From positions 8,665,501 through 8,729,500 of the forward strand of contig JAKNDB010000068.1 of the NCBI GenBank assembly GCA_024305405.1: DNA of 64,000 bases. Reading direction: 5' to 3'. The position numbers and the translations under genes were made by a program. Positions 39,653 through 50,559 of this stretch are shown piece by piece. The notes under the pieces are model-generated. The model was not told the DNA's origin. It made no database searches and saw only the letters and a program-made list of their open reading frames with translations. Source of the stretch: Dirofilaria immitis (lineage: Eukaryota > Nematoda > Chromadorea > Rhabditida > Onchocercidae). Position 1 is the first letter of the stretch; each line of letters starts with the position of its first letter.

Positions 39653-41186
39653 CATATTATGCACACATATACATAAATAAATGACATACATATACACATT
39701 CACGTACATAGACAGACAGAAATACACCATATGTATAATACATATGTATATATAAATATTTATAGACAAAAAATGTAAATTTTACTTGCATTCTTAATAT
39801 CCAATTTTGATATGAAAGACAATATGAAAACTAAGTGAAATGAATGAAGGCGCATTGATTCGATGTAGTCGTAATCAGAATAAGTTCAATTCTTAAACCA
39901 CTTTCGAGTAGAATCAATCTCAATTAGCTATAATAGCTGAAATTGATGAAAGGAAATTTAAGGATGGGTTTAATGAATGACTGGTTCTTTTGAAAATCCT
40001 GGCCGATTCCCTCGTAAATTATCCTTCAATGTATTTCTGTGATTTCGAAATTAGGTATATTTCACTATAAGGACGAGTTACTTATTAGCAAATATACATA
40101 GCTTTTCAATCACCTTTAATTTGAATTTAATGGAATTGAGCTAAAATATTACTATTTCTTCGTCTTTTGTGTTTCAGTATTCAGCAACTCACAGCATACA
40201 CCACATCGCTTTCTCGAGAAGCCCCAAATATTTGAATATTTTGCGAATCAAATCACGTTTTTCACAAATATTTCTAACATGACAATTACACCACCAGTAA
40301 ATTTCCAATATTTACTACAGAAGCACTGACTCAACGTATGAATGGTTCAGCCATTTCGAACTTTTGTTATCTTTTATCTTTTATTTCCAAATACGTAAAT
40401 TTCTCTTGGTAAATGAGCTTTACTTCACATCTATATGAAATCCAAAATGCAAGTCATGCTTAGTGCATGTCACTGTTTCCTTCTATTTCGAATCATGTAA
40501 CAGTGATATTCACACTTCCATCATATAAGATCATTTCAGTATGTCTATTAACAATGGTTGTAATTTTGTAGACTCAAATTTCTAAAAATCTTTTTAAAAG
40601 TAGATACAATAATTACAGCGAGTTATCAAATGATCTACAGAAACAATACAATTCGGAGTTCCAAACAAATTTTTGTAAAAATTATTTGCTGGCTCAAAAC
40701 GACTTGTAAACCTCAGATAATAAAGCATATGAATATCTAGTCTATTTCTAAAGCTTGATCTATTAGCTAAAGTTTTTTGGACTATTTCAGTGATCATGAG
40801 AAAAGCTCATCAACATCAATATAAAATTAATGGTAATGGAACAGGCATAATAACCATAAATCAATGGATAAATAATAAATCTCGAGAAATCATGATAAAT
40901 CTTCTTTTCAAACCGGAATTAAATAAACTAAGCATAAAAAAAGAGTCACTATACTTTAATCAAAGGTAAGACAATAGAAAAATCAGAATTTAATAGAATA
41001 TCAGTAGAGAAAAGAAACTATAATTTGGTGATGATTCAGTTTCCATTATAAACCTTCAAATATAATTTCAAAAAGTTTTTGAAGCAAGAATCAAAAACAA
41101 AATGAACTCTATTTTCAACAATGACAAACAGTAAAAAATTATATTTCTAATCTTATTCTATTATACTTCTTTTACTTTGAAATCAC

Positions 41187-42312
41187 TCAATTTTTTCCTA
41201 GTGGTAGTTTTTTTTTAAATAATGGAAATAAATTATTTTTAGCTCGTCTTCTTTTCCGATCCCATCCATTTATCGGCAGTCGAAATGTAACGTGCAAACG
41301 ATCTAGTATTTCTATAAGTGCTTTTTTCGGTATCTGTGATACAGTGGAATCGGCGCGCGACAAATGATCCGCGAACTCTTCCTATAAACAAATGTATTCA
41401 AATTAATCAAAATAAAAATGAAATTCAGTCCATATATCTTCACTCTTCACTTTAAGTAAAAGGATAAGCTTTTTGGCTTTTAAGAAATTTAAACTCAAAA
41501 ATAACTATTCATAACTAAGTGAACTTACGAAAGAAATCACATTTAGACCAAGCAAATGGTTATATAAACTGAAATTTTCTTCTCTACGTAGCCAACTAAG
41601 CAAAACGTTCTGCATGCCCTCCAACTCCTGCAAATTAATAGGTATAATTTTGTGATTCTATAAATGATCCATTATTCAACTATTTTCTTTTTCTTTATTC
41701 AAAGTCTTTGTTCACAAAAAGTAACAATTATTTCCTTTAATTCTCTATAATCTTCTCATACATAACAAACAAAACACTTCAATGTGAAAATATATAGAAG
41801 CATATGTCAGATGATGCTTACTTTTGGAAGAATTGCAGATTGTTCATCATTTATGCATGATTCTTCCATGATGTCACATTCATCTAGACTTGCGTTCAAT
41901 GTCTTGTCTACATCATAATTTTCATCATTATAAGGCTCTACGTTCCTCTTTGTTTTTATTTGCTCATGACTACTTAAGATCTTTTTATTTTTCCATGAAA
42001 GTGGGGTGCTCTCCAATACTAAAAACATTAGAATTTATCAAATGAAGAATATAAAGCAAAGAGCCAATAAAACGACTATTCGGTGTTTGATAAGACATTA
42101 ATAATTTCATCGTCTTGATAAGAGAAAGAAAAATCCAAATTTATAAGCAATAAAAATCTTCTCAGACTAACGAAATAAAAAAAATCAAGTTTCAATTATA
42201 TGATCAAATGAATGTGAGGAAACCTGGATGTGTTTCCTGATAAATTTTTAAGGAGTGCAATGGCTTTTTTCTTACTCATTGACCTCACACCAAATTTTGC
42301 CAATTCCGTCTG
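41187..42312 (-). CDS. slx4: SLX4 exons: SAP completion and C-terminal SLX1-binding domain
   Basis: The exon at 42236-42312 completes the SAP helices (TELAKFGVRSMSKKKAIALL) and then breaks: the family-like QETHP is in a different frame at 42239-42243. The exon at 41821-42020 is a linker. The exon at 41529-41628 (GMQNVLLSWLRREENFSLYN) and the last exon, 41187-41382 (ALIEILDRLHVTFRLPING, WDRKRRRAKNN), correspond to the conserved C-terminal helical domain that binds SLX1 in the family. Confidence 0.8.
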
Positions 42313-45300
42313 TAAAAACATGAAAATGAAGTAGCTGTGGGAGAAAAAAAACTTTTATTTCTTCCTGCTATATATTGTTCTGAGCCTACAAATTTTTTAG
42401 AAATTTCAGTTAATTTCTTGGCTCTATAGATAAAATTAAGCAAATTCACGTTTTTTAGAGTGCAGTTCCTTCTCATTGAAAACAATGTTCATAGTGAAGA
42501 ACGATTTGCAGGAAAATTACGCCAAAAAAACAATAAAATCTAATATATATATCTTCGCTATTAAATCATACTAGTGCAAAATTTAGGAGGATGGAAAAAA
42601 TGAATACCTTCAATTCCTTATCATTCATCAAGTCATAAACCGGCATTGGCGTAATATCTTTCGTTTTCAAGATTTTTACGTTTGAACCTAGTTCTTTCAA
42701 TTGCCGTGCAAAACGATTTGTTGGGATCTCTGGTGTAGAAGTTTGACAAGCTTCTACTCGTATTCGTTTCTCTTCTGGTGATAGAGGATCGTTTCTATGA
42801 GTAGGAGAAGTTCGACCGAGTAATGGTAATGGTGATAACAAAGGAGATGATGATTTATTCGGAATAAATGAAAATTCTGGGCTACTTTTCGTTTTTATCA
42901 AAGATTTCCTGGATAAACGAGTTTCTCCAGACTTAAAAATGGAGTGTGGCGAGGTGAATATCTCTTCCAGTGATAGATTATCCAATAATTCATTCGTCAT
43001 TGTTTGTCTCGAACAATAATCAATTGGAGATAAAAATTTTTCATCACGTGATGGTAATGGTTTCACCGGTGAAAGTTTTTTAGCAAATTTCCAGTGGAAC
43101 CATTCCAATGTGGTGCGACATGAGCAGGGAGAGCAGGCGTCGAAAAAGAAGCATCACTGTCGACTCTATTTCTCATTAAAAACAAATTATTCGGCTTAAA
43201 AACAAATTCGGCAACTCCTTTCTCTGAAGATCCAGATTTTTCGCTTATCGATGATTTTTTACATCTTGATAATGAATAATTCTCACTAGTGAATTCAATA
43301 TCTTTGCTATTTCGAAATTCTGATGTTGGTGATTTTGACAGACTTTCTGAACATTCTTTTAACAAACTGCGCATATTGCTTGTCACATCGACAATATCAA
43401 CATTTTGTCCAACTTCTTCAACAAAGATAATTGAAGGATCATCCAAATCTCCATCTCCTGTTTTTTCCTTTCCATTACTATCAATTTTAAGTTCAAAATC
43501 TGAGCAACTTTTTCTTACTTCGATTTCTTCAATTTTTTCTTCGTTTGAAATTTCTCCTACATCATCACAATTCCCATATACATATATTCCCGGTTGATGT
43601 TCCACATCTGCTTTGTTAGAACCTACTTTCAACTCCGCAGATTTACATAATGCTGCTAAACTTTCCGGTCCATATTTCACAGCCAAGGAATACACTTCCT
43701 CGCGTTCATTTTCGGTCCAAGTTGTTGAAGCCGAAGTTAAAAAGTAATGTAAGATCTGAAAGATGAAAGATTCAAAATTATTCCTTCAATAAATTCTAAA
43801 AAAATTAACCTGGTAAAAAACTAATATTGGTAAAAAGTAAACAAAATATTGATACATTAAAAGATATTTTTAATGTATGATGCTATAATATGTGAAAATA
43901 ACAATTTGTTAGAACTATATTTTGGAACCTTATTTTATAATAATTATACATAAAATCAGAAACTAAATTACTAATAAAAACATCGTTACCTGATTGCTGA
44001 TCCGGAATATTCCCTCAATTTCAAAGAACCATCCGGATTTAAGTGCTGCAAAAGTACTGGGTAATTACGCAAAATAGGAAATTTTATAAAACACATGAAT
44101 TCCTAGTATTTTAGATATATATTTTTATTTTTAAAATCAAATAGTTATACAGAGCTATAAAATTTTGATACTTTTATCATTTTTAATATTACAAAACGTC
44201 CTGTTGAATATATTGATGCAAGTAATGTCTTTTTCTTAAAAAAAAATTATCTAAAAAATTTTTAAAAATCTTTCCGATATAAGAATTTTACAAAATCAAA
44301 GAAACCAGTAAAAGTGTTGGCGCACGAGCAGCTATAATGAATCGACAAGCTAAAAATGTTTCATTTTCGCGTGAAAAAACAGTGACGTCACTATTGATTT
44401 TAGTGAAATTAGTTAAATCATCTGCCAGCTGCTTTAAGCAATTCAACTGCAAGAAAAACGTCGCATTATTGAAACACAACCTGCATTAAGAAAATTTTGT
44501 CTAATATTTACTCAAGAATTGTAAGAAAAGACTTCATATTATAATTTCAAATTCGAAAGAAACACCAAAATGAACCAAATAAAATTATGCATGTTATATA
44601 GTTATTTGCTATGCAGTGTATTTGTCATATAATTGCTAACCTCACGCATGCGTATTCCCGTATTCAAGATCTCTTCGGTATCTTGAATGTTTTTTTCAAT
44701 ATTGTATACGTACCTTGTTTCTCATCTCGTGTTTTGAAGATGTTCAGAAAATTTTCCTAAAATTTCTGCAAAAAAATGAATACAACATTGTCTTATATTA
44801 GAAGGATTTTTAATTTCTTTAAATAATGCTTTACGATGAGAAGATTCACTTGCTAAAAGTTTTACATGCAACCAGTCGAATAGTAATATGTATTCTGCAA
44901 TATCGGGAATGTAAAGAAGAGATAGAAAGACTACTGAAAAGCTTCAAGATGGAAAGAGATATCAGGACGAAGAACAATCAGAAGATAATAGTCTAATAAT
45001 TCACAAAAATTACATAAGATTTGTTTCTTGATAAATTTTTTTTTTTTAAAGTACCTGCACTCTTTTGATCACTTCACACTTGCATGCACGTGGTTTAAGC
45101 TCTACAAACGAAAACAAACGAGATCGTTGTTTTTCGGATTTGTTTTTAGGCAGTTTCTCTTGAAGTTCTTGCGTTCCTGTATGTATTTCACTGCAACAGA
45201 ACATGCTATTCCAAAGAGCTCGGAAAAAAATATTTCTGAGAAAGCGAACTTTCGGCAACACGTATAAAATTAATGCAACAAGACAGAATAACTAAAAACG

Positions 45301-46708
45301 TTCAAATATTAAAGAATAAAATAAATTGAAAATAGAAAAATGTACAGATAATATTCTAAAAAAGTTGCATTTTGAAATTTTCAAATATATTTATTTAAAT
45401 TCAAAGACCTGATTGCTGTAACGCTGAAAATAAAAACATTTGTTGAAAAAATGAACCTCTCACTCGAGTACATGCTTGCAGAAAGTGCTGTCATTAGCTT
45501 CATTTGTTCATCGAATAGTGAATGTGGTTCTTCATTCAACCGATTAGGACGCTTTTTATTTCTAGTTTTGGTTTATTTAGCCTAAAAAACAATGAAAAAA
45601 AGTAAGATATGAATTTTAAGAAACGTTTGCTTCCATCCCCTAAAATTACAAGTCTGTTTACTATTCTGATTTGTTATAATTTTTAACTGTTCCTATTTAT
45701 TCATTTTTATGACGAATTTCAAAAATATAAATCGGAACAATTCGCACTTTGTATGTGCAATACCGTTGCGTTTCTTCGCTTCCGCAACTTTCACTTGCGT
45801 ATCCAGCAATAACAAAAGACTGTTAGGATTAATATGATGCTTTTACCACAGCGTTTGGCATGCATGGAACGGAACTGAAAAACTTATTTATTTGAGATAG
45901 GTACTGCTATTTAAATTTATAGCTAACCAAGCCATCTTAAATAAATTCTTTTCTCAAAAGTTGTTATTGCTTCAATGTAGCGACTTTCTGTAATTCCAGA
46001 AGTACTTGCAATATTTTAATACTTCACTATAACACAAAGTGAATTTCAGAAATTCAACGATACGAAAATTGACTCTAATGATAACAGAAATACAAACAAA
46101 AATAATGAATCCAAAAAGTATTTGTAATTAAACATAATAAAACTCATACTTTTAGCAGCATAAATTTATGAGTATTTTCTCCTGAGGAAAACTTACTGGT
46201 CCAGGCTCTAACGGCTCACCGCATATAGGACAATCCACTACTTTCCTCCACTTTTCCTTTTTTGTTTCATATTTATTGCAGGCTTCTTGCTGATCCAAGC
46301 AATGATTGATATGCAACGATTTGCGCAGTTCATCCAAATGTTTCAAATCCTTTAATTATCTTAAAATGAAAACATCTGCTGAAGCATTATAAGTACAAAC
46401 AGTTTTGACAATAGTTTTTCTAAAGAAATAATCACTTAACAAATAAAACAGTAAACGAACTAATAAAAAGTATCATCAATCAAAACATAATGAAATCATT
46501 TAGTGCAGTAAACAAATTCATTCACGTAGTGAGAGATAAATATTAATTAATTAATATGATGAAATATTCCTGTCATCAATGAAAATGAAACACGAAACTT
46601 GCCTTCTTGCATAGGAAACAAACGTCCTTATCACCACCGGGTAACAAATAGTCACTTTTAATCACTGGATTTGAAATAATTTTGCCTTCTGTTTTGCATT
46701 TTAGCTCC
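41187..46708 (-). CDS. slx4: SLX4 / HIM-18-type structure-specific endonuclease scaffold
   Basis: Nuclear scaffold that binds SLX1, MUS81 and XPF-type nucleases in repair and Holliday junction processing (family knowledge). Domains in order: two UBZ4-type zinc fingers (46.7-45.78 kb), a helical segment with FDEQMKLMTALSASM near 45.5 kb, a basic stretch near 45.1 kb, BTB domain (44.4, 44.0 and 43.7 kb), a long acidic/Ser-rich exon (42.6-43.76 kb), SAP-like domain (TPMPVYDLMNDKELK at about 42.6, ELAKFGVRSMSKKKAIALL at 42.3 kb) and the C-terminal SLX1-binding region (ALIEILDRLHVTFRLPING). It ends with a basic tail and TGA at 41187-41189. The exon with the true start is not certain: the first recognised exon begins at an acceptor at 46708. 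Frame changes occur at 45841-45844, 43076-43081 and probably 42239-42243. The domain set is diagnostic for SLX4. Confidence 0.88.
42600..43756 (-). CDS. slx4: SLX4 large exon: BTB end, low-complexity region, start of SAP
   Basis: One exon read in two frames: residues up to GSTGNLLKN in the first and KLSPVKPLPSRDEKF onward in the second. The change is at a six-base T run (43076-43081 on the plus strand). The middle is rich in Ser, Glu and Asp, with several SP/TP sites (for example LSPEEKR, SPLLSPLPLL), as expected for the phosphorylated nuclease-binding region of SLX4. No splice signal is needed at the frame change. Confidence 0.85.
43740..44475 (-). CDS. slx4: SLX4 exons: BTB/POZ domain
   Basis: The exon at about 44300-44455 reads NCLKQLADDLTNF then NSDVTVFSRENETFLACRFI and AARAPTLLL, the typical BTB core with the SDV motif and the buried A-R-x-P segment. 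It continues in an exon near 43990-44048 (LNPDGSLKLREYSGSAIR) and in the start of the large exon at 43756 (ILHYFLTSASTTWTENEREE, then AVKYGPESLAALC). BTB dimerisation is the family role. Confidence 0.8.
45780..46708 (-). CDS. slx4: SLX4 exons: tandem UBZ4 ubiquitin-binding zinc fingers
   Basis: Finger 1 begins C-x2-C as VCFLCKK (exon 46603-46708). It continues in the next exon (from about 46351) with LDELRKSLHINHC, giving H-x3-C. Finger 2 begins VDCPICGEPLEPG at the end of that exon and closes in the exon near 45780-45878 with MHAKRC (H-x3-C). So both C2HC ligand sets are complete. After finger 2 the family-like leucine-rich helix INPNSLLLLLDTQ-type sequence continues in the neighbouring frame beyond the A run at 45841-45844. 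In the family, UBZ4 fingers bind ubiquitin chains and recruit SLX4 to crosslinks. Confidence 0.85.
46597..46602 (-). other. GC-AG intron donor (GCAAGT) in SLX4
   Basis: The exon with VCFLCKK ends at 46603 and is followed by GCAAGTTTC. The next exon starts GATTTGAAACAT (DLKHLDELR) in phase 0, matching the GC position. The GT five bases later would break the frame within the first zinc finger. Confidence 0.7.
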
Positions 46709-46913
46709 CTGAAAATCGATTTGTAATGCATTTCTCAAGCTATACATCGTCCCATCAGAGAATATTTCCAGCCTTTCGCAAAAGACGGTGAATGATGAAT
46801 TTAAAAAATTGAAAGAATTAAGTTTCCACTTGCTTAATACCGTCAGTTTAAAAAAAAAATTCGGAAAGTTATCCTATATTATCTCAGTTCGCTTCAATAT
46901 TCATAATAGTTAC

Positions 46914-47479
46914 CTGGTCGATTTCAGTGATTTCTCTATGAAATCTGAGTCGTCCATTGAGCAGTTCCCTAATCAATAACCAATAAAATGCATAACCACA
47001 GCCTAAGGCAACTAGTAAGGCAGTATCAGAAGCAGTATCCAAAAGATGCAAGCACAGAGTAATGAAGCGAATTATCCGCAGTTCCGCTGCAGTAAAACAC
47101 AAATGACAAAAATGACAAAGCAATCTACACAGGAGCCGAGTGCAAATCGCCAATTTGAAAAAAGCTCAGAGAGAATTATTTGAATTGATGGGTAAAAGTT
47201 AGTGCAAAATATATTACTTGTACTTGCTAGAAAGGAAAAGATTAAGAAATTCTAGGTTTTAGAAAATTATTGAACTTCGCTGCAGAAGGTCAAGATGCTG
47301 TTAGTTGACCCGAGGCAATCACCGAAGAGGAGCAAGAAGAGAAAATATGCAGAACATATGTAATCAACAGAGTTATTGTTCAAGGCAGAAACCAAAACTG
47401 AAAATAGCTTAAATACTAAACCTGAAATCGGAACCATAAAATGGCGAATGTCATACGCGAATGTTCTCAAATTAATCAT
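46914..47479 (-). CDS. Unrecognised membrane protein, two candidate exons
   Basis: The first piece, 47423-47479, starts at an ATG (MINLRTFAYDIRHFMVPIS) and ends at a CAG/GTTTAG donor. The second, about 46914-47163, is Cys- and Leu-rich with two or three likely membrane segments (CHLCFTAAELRIIRFITLC, ASDTALLVALGCGYAFYWLL), and ends LRFHREITEIDQ at a CAG/GTAACT donor. Phases of the two pieces appear compatible. No family recognised. It lies immediately upstream of SLX4 on the same strand, so it could be a separate small gene, a 5' part whose 3' exon I cannot see, or a chance open frame. Confidence 0.35.
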
Positions 47480-47489
47480 TCATTGAGTA

Positions 47490-50090
47490 AATGATGTCAC
47501 ACTAATATTTCATGCAAATTTTTATTTCACATATATAATATATTTAATAAGAATCAGATCAGTCTATTCATTGTAGACACTTTATTTAGATGACAGAAAT
47601 AGGCAGATAAGAATCATTTTGTCATCATCATATCTAAGGTCGAAAGATGAGGCTATATGATGTATGATAATTAAAGCAATGGATTTGTTGCCAAAAAATT
47701 GTTTTGGAGGCTATTGTCAGCTTTCATTGAAAAAGCATTTCCAGCCTGATAGTCTATAATGTCAATGGTGATGATAATTTCAAGAGAGTAATCCAGCACT
47801 CTAGCTGTTCGAGAAATTAGTGATGTTTACAACATTTGATATGACAAAGACCATTTGAATGATTTCTGTCGTTGCTGTGAAGATGACAACAAGACGAAAA
47901 ATGGCGGACAGCGTTGGTCTTGCCTGGAAATTTTTCAAGCAGTAAGTTTACTTTGCTTAGCAAAAGTTAATCCCAGAAATTGTTTAGTTAATTCTTAGGC
48001 TTTGATGGGAACCCAGGAAACTGAAACGTGGAACACGTGGAACACGGGACGTGGAAACAGAACTTGGTAATGGCAGTTTCAATTCAAATTAATAATTTAG
48101 ACACATTTATTATTGTTATAACACACTACCGTAATGTCTTGTTATGCTTAGTGAAGAAATATTATGATGTATTATTGCACATCATATCATGTTATTTTTA
48201 TCAATCACAAATTAATACTGTAATATTAATAATTTTACAGAAGTCAAACATTTCGAAATCAAAAGAGAATGTAATTGATGAAGATGTAATATAAATAGAA
48301 TTGACAAGGAAAATACCATTGTGATATTTATGCAAAATATATCGTCTACAACCAACATGTTTTGACCTATTTCGACTTGATCCAGGAATTATGCATCTAC
48401 ATCTTCCTTTATGGTAATAATTTGACGCCGATGCTAGCATTTGATTCGGAGTGTGGACTTTTTACTGTAATTTAGTGTTTAAAAAAAATGGCAATATATT
48501 ATTCACGAATTAAAATTTATTCCAAAATTGGAGCTCCCTTATTCCTTACCTTCTTAATTGTTATTGCATAGTATATATTGTGATGAAGTGTTTAGTGAAA
48601 TTGATTCTATTGATGCGATCTTTTTGAAATATAAATAATAAAGCTATTATAAAACGAATCAAATGGTACCGTCAATAGTGGATAATTTTACAGGACGATG
48701 CTTTCGGCTTGACTGCTCATTAATTTCTTTACAAATGCACTTCTGGTGTGAATATGCCTTAAATTTGTCAAACCAAATTAGACATATCAACCAACTTAAA
48801 TTAGTCGGAAGAAGTGTCTCGGATCAAAAAGAAAGAATAGCATGCAGAAATGCAGATTCTTGAATCTCAGCTTTTTCATACAAAACGAAAACTTTTAAAT
48901 ATCTGCAGGATGTTGCACGAATAGCAGGACTTTCTCTCACTACTTAAATGCTTCTAATAAAATTTTAGCAGCGCAGCAGCGTAGAAGTTTCAGAAGAGTG
49001 TTCCACATTTTTAAAACTCATGTTGCGTATCATATGAAAAATAATCAAATTTTTCAAATATTATTCATTCGAAATCGCACCACCCTATATAGTTTCATTC
49101 ATGCCTAACCTAATAATTTTTCCTCGGGAATAATCTATATATAAAGAAAGAGTGATTAAACAAAAGATTATTAAAATATTAGGAATCGTATCAAAGCTTT
49201 ACTGGTTCTCAATTATTAGTGCCATCTAGACAAGGATGTGTTTTGACCCGTCTTTTACTCAGAATATGAACTATGTTACTGGACAATGGAATAAATGAAA
49301 CCTGAAATAAAAACATACTGACATTTGACTTAACGAAATTACGTTCTGGTTGTGCTTGCCGATGCCGATGCATTGATTTTGAACAATGGCCTGCCTTCTG
49401 ACAAATTTCAATCTGAAATATCAATGGCTTTTGTCAGTTAGGAGATTTAGTGAAACATGAGGAGAGAGCAGAATATCAAAACTGGTTTAATTCACCAGAA
49501 AGACTCTTCTTTGAATCATTAGGAACATAATTTGTTGTCTTTTCTTTCAAATGATATAGATATTACTCAAAGAAGTCTACGAAAACTAAAAACTCTTTCT
49601 GCCAGCCAGCAACAATTCAGAAAAAAAAAAGATAAATATTGGAGTGAAGCGAACACTCTTAGATATTTGAGTAGTTTCATTCGCTTTAGTTCTTGCTCGT
49701 TCATTTGCATCAATTATACCAATCGCTCCTGATTTATAATTATCCGTTTTACAAACAACGTCACAAAAAGAGCCATTTTTCTGAAAAATTTTCGAAATAT
49801 GATATAGATATTAAATATTTTGAGAACTTAACTTCCGAATATTTTCAAAAGTTCTCAAAATATTGATTTAAATAATTCAATCCAGGAATATGAGATGCCC
49901 GAAAAAGATACGGACAATGGCTAATTATGAATGGCGTAATTGAAATTGAAATCATTAAGCTTTAAACAATCCAGGCTTTCTCGGTTTAAGCAAACATCTA
50001 TTTTGTACCACATTGCCATGAGTATTTAAGCATTGCTGATAACTTGTTGCCTTCCAATTGTACTGGAAGGTTGAGAGGAATAAGAAATTT
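47490..50090. other. Unassigned region between SLX4 side and RhoGEF gene
   Basis: No recognisable gene. An exon-like segment at about 49310-49413 on the minus strand (AGHCSKSMHRHRQAQPERNF) has acceptor and donor-like ends, but no clear partner. A plus-strand open frame at 48663-48863 has no family features. Confidence 0.5.
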
Positions 50091-50102
50091 GATGAGAATA
50101 TT

Positions 50103-50557
50103 TCAGGTAATAGTATTCAGCTCTTCAATGTAACAATGAGGCGTAAATTTATTACAGCACTTTTTCTTTTTCATTGACTGGTTCATGTTACATTTTTTGC
50201 GAAATTTTGAAATTTTTGAGAAACTCATGAAGTTGTTCCGCAATTTTTTTTTTGTGACTTTCCTAATTTTATTTGCGAAGCATCCATAGGTGATTGCATG
50301 CATACATTAAAAATATTTCCGGAGTTATTCCTTCCATCCATAGCTTCTAGATGATTAAAGTTAGTAAGCAATTCATCTGAAGCATTTAGCCTGCCATTTC
50401 TGACAGCATTTTCTTTTTCAGTTTCATTATATGTTGCATTCGATTCCATCAAACTTGATTGTACTGCTTTTGATTGTTTATAATTTCGACCTGTCGAATA
50501 GATCCTTGATAGACCCGGCTTTTTATCAACATATTCATTACCTGTTCGTATATTTAT
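50103..50557 (-). CDS. Orphan exon of unknown protein, 3' coding end
   Basis: A good acceptor (TTTTTTACAG) at 50558 opens a long frame beginning INIRTGNEYVDKKPGLSRIY and rich in Asn and Ser. The frame ends shortly after a ten-base T run (plus strand 50244-50253), while the neighbouring frame then runs on for about 46 residues (FMSFSKISKFRKKCNMNQSM, KCCNKFTPHCYIEELN) to a stop near 50103. The real exon may span both. It could be the last exon of an unrecognised gene, or an alternative 3' end of the RhoGEF gene 1.6 kb upstream. Confidence 0.4.
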
Positions 50558-50559
50558 CT

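Larger units (their letters stand above)
37600..41186. other. Intergenic region: upstream of ryr and downstream of SLX4
   Basis: About 3.6 kb between the ryr start and the SLX4 stop. It should contain the ryr promoter and any 5'-UTR exons plus the SLX4 3' end. No TATA element or conserved gene can be assigned with confidence. Two microsatellites lie within it (38890-38938 and 39588-39648). Confidence 0.6.

Noticed and set aside
39554..39769. Minus-strand open frame rich in Tyr, Met, Ile and Cys
   Set aside because: It is produced by the TA/CATA microsatellite.
43289..43597. Plus-strand open frame of 102 codons
   Set aside because: It is the antisense of the large SLX4 exon.
48028..48863. 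Plus-strand open frames suggesting a gene on the opposite strand
   Set aside because: AT-rich composition, no family motif, no consistent splice chain.
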